DNA of 64,000 bases from Thiothrix lacustris DSM 21227 (GCF_000621325.1 NZ_JHYQ01000012.1:62001-126000), one strand, 5' to 3'; positions 1 to 9,400 are shown, counted from the stretch's first letter. Translations and numbers: made by a program. The notes: generated by a model not told the origin, from the letters alone.

Positions 1-167
1 TCGCCCAGGCTTTCCAGCCAGTCGAACGCACGGGTAATTTCGCTGTTCAGGAAACCAGCATCCTGCAAATAGCCATGCATGGAGGCACGGTCTTCCGGCA
101 GGTTGTCACCCATGTCGGGATAATTATCAAAAAGGTAGAAGAGAACGTCTAACGTATTTTCTTTCAT
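1..167 (-). CDS. smg: Smg family protein (DUF494), N-terminal part
   Basis: This is the first 55 or so codons of a leftward gene cut by the window edge. The translation starts MKENTLDVLFYLFDNY and continues with a DxGF...EI..AFDWLE segment, matching the N-terminus of Smg, a small protein of unknown function usually found after dprA and before topA in gammaproteobacteria. Its ATG shares one base with the dprA stop (TGATG on the minus strand), so the two are probably translationally coupled. The family role is unknown. Confidence 0.85.
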   Translation of the reverse strand, partial: MKENTLDVLFYLFDNYPDMGDNLPEDRASMHGYLQDAGFLNSEITRAFDWLESLG

Positions 168-1327
168 CAGTTTCCAGTTCCTGACCCCAATCGCATGTAA
201 TGACCACCACCACACGCTGCTACAAGGTTATGCAGTTCAAGCATAAGGAGAATGGATGAAACTGCGTCAGCGGTCAAGCCTGTATTCAGGATAATCCGGT
301 CTATCGGTAGTGGTTCGTAGCCCAACGCATCAAGTACTTGGGCATATTCAGGATCAAAGGTATCGTTGTCCAGTAAGCCATTACCGGCTGTCAGTACCAG
401 TTGTCCCTGAGTGGTAGCGGGGGCTTTATCTTGTTGTAACCAAACATTTAACTGTGGTGCAATTTCTTCCAAAATATCGTTGGCGGTTTCGACTAATTTT
501 GCACCTTGGCGAATTAAATGGTGGCAGCCGCGTGCTAGCGGGTTGTGGATCGAGCCGGGAATGGCGAACACTTCGCGGCCTTGTTCCATCGCGTGGCGTG
601 CCGTCACTAGTGTGCCGCTTTGCAGGGCGGCTTCCACAATCAATACCCCGAAGCTCATGCCGCTGATAATGCGGTTGCGGCGCGGGAAATGCTGCGGGTG
701 GGCGGGAATGCCGATGGGGAATTCGGAGACGATACAGCCTTGCGTGGTAATACGTTCCGCCAGTTTGCGGTTGCGCAGCGGGTACATAATGTCGAGGCCG
801 TTGCCGACCACGGCAATGGTATTGCCCCCGGCTTCCAGCGCGGCTTCGTGGCTGTAGGCGTCGATGCCCACCGCGAGGCCGCTGGTGACGGTGAGGCCAT
901 TGGTGGCGAAATGCGCAGCGAAGGCACGCGCGTTTTCCTTGCCGCCTTGGGTGGGGTTGCGGCTGCCGACCATGCCGATTTGCGGGTCATTGAGCAGATC
1001 CGCGTTGCCGAAGGCAAACAGCACGGGCGGCGCGGTGCGGATGCGTTTCAGCAGGTTGGGGTAACGGCTGTCCTCGGGAACGAGGATGTGGTGCTGGTCG
1101 GATGCTTCCTGCCAGCGCCAGTCGGGGTCGGCGGCCTCCTGCGGTAGGGCGCGGTAGGCGGCAATGCCTTCCTTTTTCAAGCCTGCTTCGAGCAAGGCGG
1201 TCTCGGAAACGCGTAAGGCTTCTGCTGCCCCGCCGAAATGTTCCACGATGCGGCGCAGGCTGCTGGGGCCCATGCCTTTGGCACGCCAGAAATGCAGGCG
1301 GGCGCGGCGTTCTGAATCAGTGAGCAT
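167..1327 (-). CDS. dprA: DNA-processing protein DprA (Smf)
   Basis: DprA binds incoming single-stranded DNA during natural transformation and loads RecA onto it. The 386-residue protein has an N-terminal helical segment containing MGPSSLRRI (helix-hairpin-helix-like), a Rossmann-type core with MVGSRNPT near residue 117 and SGLAVGIDAYSHEAAL near 150, and a C-terminal winged-helix-like region (PLPIDRIILNTGLTADAVSSILLMLEL). The start is set at the ATG opening MLTDSERR, which matches the usual DprA N-terminus; a longer reading from 1387 adds 20 residues without family support. It overlaps smg by one base. The upstream neighbour moaA is divergent. Confidence 0.95.
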   Translation of the reverse strand: MLTDSERRARLHFWRAKGMGPSSLRRIVEHFGGAAEALRVSETALLEAGLKKEGIAAYRALPQEAADPDWRWQEASDQHHILVPEDSRYPNLLKRIRTAPPVLFAFGNADLLNDPQIGMVGSRNPTQGGKENARAFAAHFATNGLTVTSGLAVGIDAYSHEAALEAGGNTIAVVGNGLDIMYPLRNRKLAERITTQGCIVSEFPIGIPAHPQHFPRRNRIISGMSFGVLIVEAALQSGTLVTARHAMEQGREVFAIPGSIHNPLARGCHHLIRQGAKLVETANDILEEIAPQLNVWLQQDKAPATTQGQLVLTAGNGLLDNDTFDPEYAQVLDALGYEPLPIDRIILNTGLTADAVSSILLMLELHNLVAACGGGHYMRLGSGTGN

Positions 1328-1521
1328 GAATAAAGCGTTCCGTGGTGATGAGCCTGCATTTTCCGCCAGCGGTGGGCATGGATGCAAACAAATCCGCTAG
1401 CCTGTGGTGTTGCCTGCCTTGTCCGTTGACGAGTACCACGCTGGTCATACCTCCTTTGTACCCATTCCTATGCTCCGTCATGCTTATTGCAGCTCCCGTG
1501 CCGAATTGGTACAACAGTCAG

Positions 1522-2535
1522 ATGATAGCAACTAACCCTGATACTCACTTATTGATTGACCGCTTCGGGCGGCAAGTGACTTACGTGCGCCTGTCGGTGA
1601 CTGACCGTTGTGATTTGCGCTGCGTGTATTGCATGTCCGAAGACATGACTTTCGTGCCGCGTGAGCAATTGTTGACGCTGGAGGAAATGTTTCGGCTCGG
1701 CAAAGCCTTCGTGGCCATGGGCGTGGATAAACTCCGCATCACCGGGGGTGAGCCGTTGGTACGGCGCAATATCCTCAAACTGTTTCAGGATTTGGGGCAA
1801 CTGGACGGTTTGCGTGACCTGACCCTGACCACTAACGGTACGCAGCTTGCGCGTTACGCCAAAGATCTGAAAGCCGCAGGCGTTACCCGTATCAATATCA
1901 GCCTCGATACCCTCAACCCGGAACGTTTCCGTGCCCTGACCCGCTTGGGTGACATTACTAAAGTACTGGAAGGGATTGATGCGGCATTAGCGGCGGGTTT
2001 CCAACGCATTAAACTCAACGCCGTTATCCTGAAGCACCGTAACCACGACGAAGTACTGGATTTGGTGAATTTCGCCCACCAGCGCGGCATGGACATGACC
2101 TTCATCGAAGAAATGCCGCTGGGCGTGATTGGTGATCACGACCGCGCTGAAGCTTTCTATTCCAGCGATGCAATCTTGCGGGATTTGCGCCAAGGCATGG
2201 TGCTGGAGGAAAGTGCTGCTCAGACTGGCGGCCCCGCACGCTATTTCCAGCGTGAAGGTAGCGATTACCGAGTGGGGTTCATTTCGCCGCATAGCCACAA
2301 TTTCTGTGATACCTGCAACCGGGTACGGGTCACGGCGGAAGGGCGTTTATTGTTGTGTTTGGGGCAGGAACATTCGCTGGATTTACGCCGGGTGTTACGC
2401 GCTCACCCGACGGATGATGGCAAGGTGCGTGAGGCCTTGCTTGAGTCGATGGCGATCAAGCCGCAGGGGCATGAATTCAATCTACAGGCTGCCCAGCCGA
2501 TGATTTTCCGCCACATGAGCGCCACCGGCGGCTAG
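1522..2535 (+). CDS. moaA: GTP 3',8-cyclase MoaA
   Basis: MoaA is a radical SAM enzyme that converts GTP to 3',8-cyclo-GTP, the first step of molybdenum cofactor synthesis. The SAM-cluster cysteines are Cys30, Cys34 and Cys37 (RCDLRCVYC). The second cluster motif is CDTCNRVR...LLLCLG, and the protein ends in the Gly-Gly tail needed by MoaA. ITGGEPL follows the first cluster. The start MIATNPDTH gives 337 residues, the usual length; an open frame back to 1342 is an unsupported extension overlapping the dprA promoter side. The next gene is convergent. A mog gene lies about 31 kb away, so cofactor genes are scattered. Confidence 0.95.
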   Translation: MIATNPDTHLLIDRFGRQVTYVRLSVTDRCDLRCVYCMSEDMTFVPREQLLTLEEMFRLGKAFVAMGVDKLRITGGEPLVRRNILKLFQDLGQLDGLRDLTLTTNGTQLARYAKDLKAAGVTRINISLDTLNPERFRALTRLGDITKVLEGIDAALAAGFQRIKLNAVILKHRNHDEVLDLVNFAHQRGMDMTFIEEMPLGVIGDHDRAEAFYSSDAILRDLRQGMVLEESAAQTGGPARYFQREGSDYRVGFISPHSHNFCDTCNRVRVTAEGRLLLCLGQEHSLDLRRVLRAHPTDDGKVREALLESMAIKPQGHEFNLQAAQPMIFRHMSATGG

Positions 2536-2537
2536 GT

Positions 2538-3590
2538 TTATAAGAGCCAGTCCTTCGGTATTTCCCCTGCCAGCGGTGCAACCGTGAATTCGCGGGCATC
2601 TTCCCCCGGTCGGGCACTGTTGCAGACCACTTCCGGCGCGTGTTTGCCTTGGCTGTAACGGGCGGCAATTTGTGCCGCCAGTTGCAAATCGTCATCGCTG
2701 ATATGGTCGCCATCCAGCAGGGTTAAGGGGCCGCCGTGGCTGGCAGTCTTGATCCAGGTAAACTGGTTTTTGTAGCCTTCGAGGAAATTGGTTTCACCTT
2801 CTTCACGCGACACGATCATTTTGAAATGCGGGCGGGGGCGTACATGCCGCCCGATTTTCAGCAGCATAATGTCGTCGAGTTCGTAATCGCGGCTGGGGCG
2901 GTGCGCCCACAAGTCTTTGAGTTTACCGGTGTAATTGGCATCGGTGAGGAAGCAGCAGCCGCCCGCAGGTTGTGCGTATTCTTCAATACCCCATTGGTTG
3001 GCTAGCGCCATTTGTGGCTTGCGGCTGCGCCCGTTGAAACCGTAGAGTTGCTCGCGGTTGATCCAACCCTCGCGTTCCGGCTTGGTGGGCGGCAGGTTGC
3101 GGGCAGACAGCGGGCGTAACAGCAAATCCTCCGCGCCGGATTCGGCGGCAATGATCGGCATGGTTTTGGCGCGTTGCGACATGGGGCGTTGCCCCACCAC
3201 TTCGCCGGTGATGATGAAATCGAAGCCTTTTTGCTGAATCCACTCGTGCGCTTTTTTCACCATGAAAATCTTGCAGTCGAGGCAAGGGTTCATGTTCGCG
3301 CCGTAGCCGTATTTGGGGTTGAGCACCACGTCTTTGTATTCTTCGACAATATCGACGATGTGCAGCTTGATGCCGAGCTGTTCCGCCACCCACAGCGAGT
3401 TATTGCGCTTGGTTTTTTCACTGTGCTGCTTGCGGATCGCGTGGGTATGGCCTTCCACACAAAAGCCGGTGTAAAAGTTGATGCCTTCGACGTGGATGCC
3501 TTGCTCCTGCACGGCTTTGGTGGCAAGCATCGAATCAAGGCCGCCAGAAATCAGGGAAACGGCGCGGTATTGTCGGGTCATGACGGTCAC
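2538..3590 (-). CDS. PP-loop ATPase, MnmA/ThiI-like tRNA thiolase homologue
   Basis: The PP-loop motif SGGLDSML (residues about 15-22) marks an N-type ATP pyrophosphatase that adenylates a substrate. A second motif, NPCLDCKIFM (about 101-110), and GGCCFLTD (about 210-217) provide cysteines of the kind that carry sulfur or bind an Fe-S cluster in tRNA thiolases. The family is often annotated as tRNA (5-methylaminomethyl-2-thiouridylate)-methyltransferase, a name inherited from MnmA; this protein lacks the MnmA C-terminal layout, so neither the tRNA nor the modified base can be named. There is an alternative start three residues in (MTRQYRA). The gene is convergent with moaA, with stops two bases apart, and a separate unit from the asparaginase gene upstream. 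Confidence 0.75.
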   Translation of the reverse strand: MTVMTRQYRAVSLISGGLDSMLATKAVQEQGIHVEGINFYTGFCVEGHTHAIRKQHSEKTKRNNSLWVAEQLGIKLHIVDIVEEYKDVVLNPKYGYGANMNPCLDCKIFMVKKAHEWIQQKGFDFIITGEVVGQRPMSQRAKTMPIIAAESGAEDLLLRPLSARNLPPTKPEREGWINREQLYGFNGRSRKPQMALANQWGIEEYAQPAGGCCFLTDANYTGKLKDLWAHRPSRDYELDDIMLLKIGRHVRPRPHFKMIVSREEGETNFLEGYKNQFTWIKTASHGGPLTLLDGDHISDDDLQLAAQIAARYSQGKHAPEVVCNSARPGEDAREFTVAPLAGEIPKDWLL

Positions 3591-3608
3591 TAACTGGTTG
3601 GGGATGCG

Positions 3609-4112
3609 TCAGTATACGCTATTTGTGGCGTGCTGTTGAAAGATGCCTGCGTCGCGGTTCTTCATGACGTTTTCCCACGAAAATATCTGCCCATTCATGG
3701 CGATATAAACGCCTGCCGGGAGCAGTTGCACCCCGGTGACGGCACAACCTAGATTAAACAGCGCGTCGGAATGGCTCACGGTATAAGGAATCATTGCGCC
3801 TGACAGCACGATGGTTTTGCTGCTTATGTGCTTGCCCAAAACTTCGGCGGTTGCCGCCATCGTATCCGTGCCGTGGGTAATGATGATGTGAGTGGCGGGG
3901 CAGCGTTGGCAGCGTTGCAGAATGTTGGCGCGGTCTTGGTCATTCATCTCCAAACTGTCTTTTAGCGACAGGGTTTCTACCGCTATATCCAGCGTACAGC
4001 GGCCTCGGGCGAGCATGGCGGGAATGCTGGTCTGGTCGAATACCAGTTCGCCCGTGAGGGGGTTGTACACTTTGTCGAGCGTGCCGCCGGTGATGAAGAG
4101 TTGGATTTGCAT
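3609..4112 (-). CDS. Single-domain asparaginase-family protein
   Basis: The 167-residue protein corresponds to the N-terminal catalytic-type domain of L-asparaginase. FITGGTLDKVYN near the start supplies the first threonine motif and ITHGTDTM (about 83-90) the second, followed by IVLSGAMIPY. Classical asparaginases are about 330 residues with a second domain that completes the active site, so activity as an asparaginase is uncertain. The start MQIQLFITGG is preceded by AGAAGG at normal spacing; the open frame upstream to 4295 lies in the glyQ promoter region and is not supported. It is divergent from glyQ. Confidence 0.75.
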   Translation of the reverse strand: MQIQLFITGGTLDKVYNPLTGELVFDQTSIPAMLARGRCTLDIAVETLSLKDSLEMNDQDRANILQRCQRCPATHIIITHGTDTMAATAEVLGKHISSKTIVLSGAMIPYTVSHSDALFNLGCAVTGVQLLPAGVYIAMNGQIFSWENVMKNRDAGIFQQHATNSVY

Positions 4113-4302
4113 GGAAGTCCTTCTGGAGTGGTTGTGCTGAGTGCTCTTTTGCCGGGCTGCGAGTATAGCATGACGTGGTTTAGCATCTGCCCCACCAGAA
4201 AGCCCCGATTTCCTACCGCACATTCGGTTAGAGTGCTGAATGAGACAGCAGCTTGCAGTATACTTGCCAACTTTCAGGCATAAACGTAAAAGCAAGTAAG
4301 TT

Positions 4303-5211
4303 ATGGCTAACTATGACCTTTCCACCTTTCAAGGGTTGATCCTCGCACTGCAAGATTACTGGGCGCAGCAAGGTTGCGTCATCATGCAACCGTATGACAT
4401 GGAAATGGGTGCGGGAACCTTCCACCCGGCAACTTTCCTGCGTTCCATCGGCCCAGAGCCGTGGCGTGCCGCGTATGTGCAGCCCTCGCGCCGCCCTACG
4501 GATGGGCGTTATGGCGAAAACCCCAACCGTTTGCAGCATTATTACCAGTTTCAGGTATTGCTGAAGCCGTCGCCGGACAATATTCAGGACTTGTACCTCG
4601 GTTCCCTGCAAATGCTCGGTTTCGACCCGCTGGTGCATGACATCCGCTTCGTGGAAGACAACTGGGAATCCCCCACGCTGGGCGCATGGGGTCTGGGTTG
4701 GGAAGTGTGGTTGAACGGCATGGAAGTGACCCAGTTCACCTATTTCCAGCAAGTCGGCGGGCTGGATTGCAAACCCGTGAGTGGCGAGATCACCTACGGT
4801 CTGGAACGCCTCGCGATGTACATGCAAAACGTGCAAAGCGTCTACGATCTGGTGTGGACGAAAGGCCCGCAAGGGGTGGTGACTTACGGCGATGTGTACC
4901 ATCAGAATGAAGTCGAGCAGTCCACCTACAACTTCGAGCACGCCAATGTGGCAGAGCTGTTCCACACCTTTGACGTGTGCGAACGCGAAAGCCAGCGTCT
5001 GATCGAAGCCGGATTGCCTTTGCCTGCTTATGAACAAATGCTCAAAGCCTCGCACACCTTCAACCTGCTGGATGCGCGTAAAGCCATTTCCGTGACCGAA
5101 CGCCAGCGCTTCATCTTGCGGGTACGCACCCTGTCGCGGGCGATTGCCGAAGCTTATTACAACGTCCGTGAAGCCTTGGGCTTCCCGATGCTGCCCGCAG
5201 GAGAAAAATAA
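4303..5211 (+). CDS. glyQ: Glycine--tRNA ligase, alpha subunit
   Basis: This is the catalytic subunit of the bacterial alpha2beta2 glycyl-tRNA synthetase, which charges tRNA-Gly. The 302-residue sequence shows family hallmarks: [17 protein letters not shown] at the N-terminus, [15 protein letters not shown], the [19 protein letters not shown] motif-2 region, and [13 protein letters not shown]. Length and start (MANYDLSTF) are standard. The stop codon overlaps the glyS start (TAATG), so the subunits are translationally coupled. Confidence 0.97.
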   Translation: MANYDLSTFQGLILALQDYWAQQGCVIMQPYDMEMGAGTFHPATFLRSIGPEPWRAAYVQPSRRPTDGRYGENPNRLQHYYQFQVLLKPSPDNIQDLYLGSLQMLGFDPLVHDIRFVEDNWESPTLGAWGLGWEVWLNGMEVTQFTYFQQVGGLDCKPVSGEITYGLERLAMYMQNVQSVYDLVWTKGPQGVVTYGDVYHQNEVEQSTYNFEHANVAELFHTFDVCERESQRLIEAGLPLPAYEQMLKASHTFNLLDARKAISVTERQRFILRVRTLSRAIAEAYYNVREALGFPMLPAGEK

Positions 5212-7280
5212 TGAACCACGATTTGCACGATTTATTGGTGGAAATTGGCACGGAAGAGCTGCCACCCAAAGCCCTGAAAAAACTCTCCGACGCTTTTACA
5301 GCGGGTATTGTTGCTGGCCTCGCAGACGCTGGTCTGGCAGCCGAGGACTTCTACGCTTACGCTGCGCCGCGCCGTTTGGCCGTGTGGTTGAAAGGCGTGC
5401 CCAAGCAACAAGCGGATCAAATCATAGAACGCAAAGGCCCTGCCTTGGCAGCAGCGTTTGACAAGGAAGGCAACCCCAGCAAAGCAGCGGAAGGTTTCGC
5501 ACGCTCCTGTGGTGTGGCATTCGCTGACTTGCAACAGATTGAAACCGACAAAGGCGGCTGGCTGATCTTCCGCCAGCAACAGGTCGGGCAACAAACCACG
5601 GCTTTGTTCGCCGCTATCGTCGAAAAGTCCCTCGCGGCCTTGCCTATCCCGAAGCGGATGCGTTGGGGCAGTGGCACGGCTGAATTCGTGCGCCCGATCC
5701 ATTGGATTGTGATGCTGGCGGATAGCGAAGTGATCGACGCGACGATTATGGGCATTCCCACCGGGCGCGAAACCCGTGGACACCGTTTCCATGCCCCGGC
5801 TGCGTTGGCGATTACCTCGCCTGCTGATTACGCGGTGCAATTGGGCGAAGCCTACGTGGTGGCACGCTTTGATGCACGTCGCACCATGATTCAAGGCAAG
5901 GTTGAAACCCTCGCGGCGGAACTCGGCGGCAAAGCGGTCATGCCGGAAGATTTGCTGGATGAAGTCACTGCGCTGGTCGAATGGCCTGTGCCCGTCGCGG
6001 GTCGCTTTGAGGAACGCTTCCTCGATGTGCCGCAAGAAGCGCTGATTTCTACCATGCAGGATAACCAGAAATACTTCGCATTGGTGGGCGCGGATGGCAA
6101 GCTGATGCCGAATTTCATCACGGTTGCCAATATCGAAAGCCGCGATGTTGCGCAGATTTCCACGGGTAACGAGCGCGTGATTCGTCCGCGTTTCAGCGAT
6201 GCCGAATTCTTCTGGAATCAGGACAAGAAAACCCCGCTGGAAAGCCGCCGCGAACAGCTCAAGAAAATGGTGTTCCAGCAAAAGCTCGGCACTTTGTACG
6301 ACAAGTCTGAGCGCGTGGCTTTGCTGGCGGCGGAAATTGCCAAGCAGATGGGCGGCGATGAAGCCCTCGCTATCCGCGCTGCCCAGCTTGGCAAGTGTGA
6401 CCTTGTGACCAATATGGTGTTTGAATTCACCGAACTGCAAGGCACGATGGGGCGCTATTACGCCCAGCAAGATGGCGAACCTGCTGACGTTGCCAGCGCG
6501 ATGGAAGAGCAGTACATGCCGCGCTTTGCTGGCGACGATCTGCCGCACACTGCCACCGGGCGCATTTTGGCGTTGGCGGAACGGCTCGACACCTTGACCG
6601 GCATTTTCGGTATCGGTCAGAAACCAACCGGTGCGAAAGACCCGTTTGCATTACGCCGTGCTGCGCTGGGTGTGTTACGTATCCTGATTGAGCTGCAATT
6701 GCCGCTGGATTTGGCTGACTTGCTGGATAAAGCTGCTGAAGGTTTCACTGCCCAACTCGGTAGCAAGCCGGACACGCAGGAAGCGCTGGATTACATCCTC
6801 GAACGCTTACGCGCTTACTATCAGGAACAGGGCATCGGTGCGGAATTGGTCGAAGCGGTTGCTTCCCTCAAGCCAACCCACCCCTTGGATTTCGATCATC
6901 GGGTCAAAGCGGTGGCGGCCTTCCGCCAGTTGAGTGCCTCCGAAAGTTTGGCAGCGGCCAACAAGCGCATCGGCAATATCCTGAAAAAAGTCGAGGGCAA
7001 TTTGCCGGACGGCGTGAATGCGGGTTTGTTGCAGTTGGAGGCGGAGCGTGTTCTGGCGAGTGCGGTGCAGTATCAGGAAAACAAGGTCATGCCGTTGTTC
7101 GCGGCGGGCGAATACGAAGCAGCCCTGTTGTCGCTGGCTGAATTGCGTGAGCCGGTCGACAAGTTCTTCGATGATGTCATGGTTATGGCTGACGATGTGG
7201 CGTTGAAAAACAACCGCCTCGCATTGCTGAACCAGATGCGTGGCTTGTTCCTGCGCGTGGCGGATTTGTCGGTGCTGTAA
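5211..7280 (+). CDS. glyS: Glycine--tRNA ligase, beta subunit
   Basis: This is the tRNA-binding and editing-type subunit of glycyl-tRNA synthetase, partner of GlyQ. At 689 residues it has the normal family length. Recognisable segments are LLVEIGTEELPPKAL at the N-terminus, MRWGSGTAEFVRPIHWIV (about 145-163), an HD-like region around MVFEFTELQGTMGRYYA, FGIGQKPTGAKDPFALRRAA, and the C-terminal anticodon-binding DALR-like helices (FFDDVMVMADDVALKNNRLALL). The start codon overlaps the glyQ stop. An EamA transporter gene follows after 21 bases and may be cotranscribed. Confidence 0.97.
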   Translation: MNHDLHDLLVEIGTEELPPKALKKLSDAFTAGIVAGLADAGLAAEDFYAYAAPRRLAVWLKGVPKQQADQIIERKGPALAAAFDKEGNPSKAAEGFARSCGVAFADLQQIETDKGGWLIFRQQQVGQQTTALFAAIVEKSLAALPIPKRMRWGSGTAEFVRPIHWIVMLADSEVIDATIMGIPTGRETRGHRFHAPAALAITSPADYAVQLGEAYVVARFDARRTMIQGKVETLAAELGGKAVMPEDLLDEVTALVEWPVPVAGRFEERFLDVPQEALISTMQDNQKYFALVGADGKLMPNFITVANIESRDVAQISTGNERVIRPRFSDAEFFWNQDKKTPLESRREQLKKMVFQQKLGTLYDKSERVALLAAEIAKQMGGDEALAIRAAQLGKCDLVTNMVFEFTELQGTMGRYYAQQDGEPADVASAMEEQYMPRFAGDDLPHTATGRILALAERLDTLTGIFGIGQKPTGAKDPFALRRAALGVLRILIELQLPLDLADLLDKAAEGFTAQLGSKPDTQEALDYILERLRAYYQEQGIGAELVEAVASLKPTHPLDFDHRVKAVAAFRQLSASESLAAANKRIGNILKKVEGNLPDGVNAGLLQLEAERVLASAVQYQENKVMPLFAAGEYEAALLSLAELREPVDKFFDDVMVMADDVALKNNRLALLNQMRGLFLRVADLSVL

Positions 7281-7301
7281 CAGCACAATAGTGGGGTTTG
7301 C

Positions 7302-8204
7302 ATGGTGCTTCCATCCCGTTTGCTGGGGATGCTTCCGGCATTGTTTGTATTGTTGTGGAGCACCGGCTTTATCGGCGCAAAGTACGGGCTGCCATATGCC
7401 GACCCGCTGGCTTTTCTGGTGGCGCGTTATGCTCTGGTTATTGTCGCCCTCTCCTTATTGGCGTGGGTGGGCAAAGCGGTTTGGATAACCAATTCTACAC
7501 AGTTACTGCACTTGGCTATCGCGGGTTTGTTGTTGCAAGCTACGTATCTGGGTGGGGTGTTTATCGCCATTAGCCACGGCTTGCCTGCGGGTTTGGCCAG
7601 TTTGCTGGTGGGATTGCAGCCGCTGTTAACCGCGCTGCTGGCAGGTATATTACTGGGTGAAACAGTGGGTAAATACCAGTGGTTGGGGATTGCAACGGGC
7701 TTGCTCGGTGTGGTGTTGGTGCTGGCACAAAAAGCAGGAGTGGCCACGGCGCACAACCTCAGTTGGTACGAGGTAACGCCCGCATTGTTTGCCTTGCTGG
7801 GGATTACCTTTGGAACCTTGTATCAGAAACGTTTTTGCCCGCATTTTGATTTGCGCACGGGTTCCGTGGTGCAATTTGTTCCCTCATTAATCATCACTGC
7901 ATTATTAGTCCCTGTCATGGGGGAATGGCATATTGAGTGGACGGGGCATTTCCTGTTTGCTTTGGGTTGGCAGGTGATTGTGTTGTCTTTGGGGGCGATC
8001 AGTTTGCTCAACTTGCTGATTCGTCAGCAAGGGGCGATCAATATTACCAGCTTGTTTTACCTGACACCTGCTGTCACTACGTTGATTGCGTGGGTGTTAT
8101 TTGATGAGGTGTTAACGTTGCAGCAATGGCTGGGGATGGCGTTGACTATGTTGGGGGTTTGGCTGGTACGGCGTAACCCCCTCGCGAAAGCAGTATCACG
8201 GTAG
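7302..8204 (+). CDS. EamA/DMT-family transporter
   Basis: This is a 300-residue inner-membrane protein with about ten hydrophobic helices arranged as two EamA repeats, starting with LPALFVLLWSTGFIGAKYGLPYADPLAFLVARY, typical of drug/metabolite exporters. A YQWLGIATGLLGVVLVL segment ends the first repeat and QQWLGMALTMLGVWLV the second. The substrate cannot be deduced. The gene begins 21 bases after glyS on the same strand. Its TAG stop lies inside a palindromic repeat. Confidence 0.88.
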   Translation: MVLPSRLLGMLPALFVLLWSTGFIGAKYGLPYADPLAFLVARYALVIVALSLLAWVGKAVWITNSTQLLHLAIAGLLLQATYLGGVFIAISHGLPAGLASLLVGLQPLLTALLAGILLGETVGKYQWLGIATGLLGVVLVLAQKAGVATAHNLSWYEVTPALFALLGITFGTLYQKRFCPHFDLRTGSVVQFVPSLIITALLVPVMGEWHIEWTGHFLFALGWQVIVLSLGAISLLNLLIRQQGAINITSLFYLTPAVTTLIAWVLFDEVLTLQQWLGMALTMLGVWLVRRNPLAKAVSR

Positions 8205-8228
8205 AGACGCAATAGCTTGCGTCTCTAC
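8201..8228. repeat. Perfect 12-bp palindrome, interspersed-repeat-like
   Basis: GTAGAGACGCAA, a TAGC loop and TTGCGTCTCTAC form a perfect inverted repeat between the convergent EamA and thiO genes. The EamA stop codon (8202-8204) is inside it. A TTTTT run follows at 8233-8237, so it may also act as a terminator for the rightward transcript. The GTAGAGACGCxA core resembles highly iterated palindromes known from cyanobacteria; that resemblance is from memory. Confidence 0.7.
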
Positions 8229-8242
8229 GTCGTTTTTAGTGG

Positions 8243-9355
8243 CTAGCCAAATTCTGCCGTCGGGGTGCGCACGGCATCCAGACGGTAGGGCGTTGGGTCA
8301 ATGCGTGGGGTTTTGCCCAGCATTGTGTCGGTGAGCAGGTCTACTGAGGCCAGCGCCATGGTGACGCCGTAACGGTAATGCCCGGCATTCACGTATAGCC
8401 CGGCAATTTCCGGGTGTTCGCCGATATACGGCACGCCATTCGGGGAGCCGGGACGCAAGCCTGCCCAATGGTTGTTGATGGGTAAGTCACGTAACGCTGG
8501 CATCATCTGGTAGGCCGTTTCCCGCAAGGTTTCTTTGGCGGCCTCAGTCGTGCGCTTGTCAAAATCGTTCATTTCTAGGGTGGAGCCACACAGGATGCGC
8601 CCGTCTTGGCGTGGAATCAGGTAAGTGCCTTCGTGCAGCACAATACGGTTCAGTAAGCCTTTTGCGCCGCGAAACAGGATCATTTGCCCCAGCACCGGGC
8701 GTATATTGACGTTCAGCGCTTGCATTTCTGGGAACAAACCCGTCCATGCCCCCGTGGTGAGGATCACCTTGTTGGAGTGGAATACTTCCTCACCTAAACG
8801 TACACCGGTTACTTTCCCATCGGTCGTTTCCAGCCCCGTTACGGGATAATGTTCGGCAATCTCAATGGGCAGTAGGCGTAAGCTTGTGCGTAAGGCATCA
8901 GCAATGCGCGGGTTGCGGACTTGCGCAATGTCGGGCATGAACATGCCGCGTTCAAAGTGTTGCGCCAGTTGCGGTTCGCAGGTGTGAAGGGCAGGCGCTG
9001 AGGTGAGGTGTTGCAACTCATACCCCCACGTGTTCGCCCAAGCTTGTGCACTGGCATACTCGTTATCATCAGTGAAAACCAGACCTGAGGAGCGCCATTG
9101 TGGGTCAATACCGGTTTCATCTTGAAGGGCGTTGCAGAGTGCGGGGTAACGTTGTTGGCTATATTGGGCGAGACGCGAAATCTCGTCAGGGTAACGCCAC
9201 GGATATAGAGGGGAGAGAATACCCCCACCCGCCCATGTGGATTCTTTGCCCAATTCACCTTGGTCGATGATCATCACTTTGAGGCCAGCTTCGTGCAGGG
9301 AACGGGCAGTTAGCATACCCAGTATGCCACCGCCGACAATAATTGCGTCTTTCAT
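8243..9355 (-). CDS. thiO: Glycine oxidase ThiO
   Basis: This FAD-dependent amine oxidase of the DAO family makes iminoglycine (dehydroglycine) for the thiazole half of thiamine. The N-terminus carries the dinucleotide-binding motif VGGGILGMLTARSL, followed by the ThiO/DAO signature STWAGGGILSPLYPWRYP (about 38-56). Later motifs are VILTTGAWTG, RPVLGQM and the C-terminal GLRPGSPNGVPYIGEHPE and NAGHYRYGVTMA segments. At 370 residues the length is normal. No other thiamine gene is adjacent. Upstream lies the end of a TPR gene on the same strand, separated by 80 bases that include an 8-bp inverted repeat. Confidence 0.88.
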   Translation of the reverse strand: MKDAIIVGGGILGMLTARSLHEAGLKVMIIDQGELGKESTWAGGGILSPLYPWRYPDEISRLAQYSQQRYPALCNALQDETGIDPQWRSSGLVFTDDNEYASAQAWANTWGYELQHLTSAPALHTCEPQLAQHFERGMFMPDIAQVRNPRIADALRTSLRLLPIEIAEHYPVTGLETTDGKVTGVRLGEEVFHSNKVILTTGAWTGLFPEMQALNVNIRPVLGQMILFRGAKGLLNRIVLHEGTYLIPRQDGRILCGSTLEMNDFDKRTTEAAKETLRETAYQMMPALRDLPINNHWAGLRPGSPNGVPYIGEHPEIAGLYVNAGHYRYGVTMALASVDLLTDTMLGKTPRIDPTPYRLDAVRTPTAEFG

Positions 9356-9400
9356 GCATCATCTCAACATCAGGGGGCTTAAAGTATACGGAGACGCGGC

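Noticed and set aside
1342-1521. 60-residue N-terminal extension of MoaA
   Set aside because: The family length is met from 1522, and the extension overlaps the dprA upstream region with no recognisable domain.
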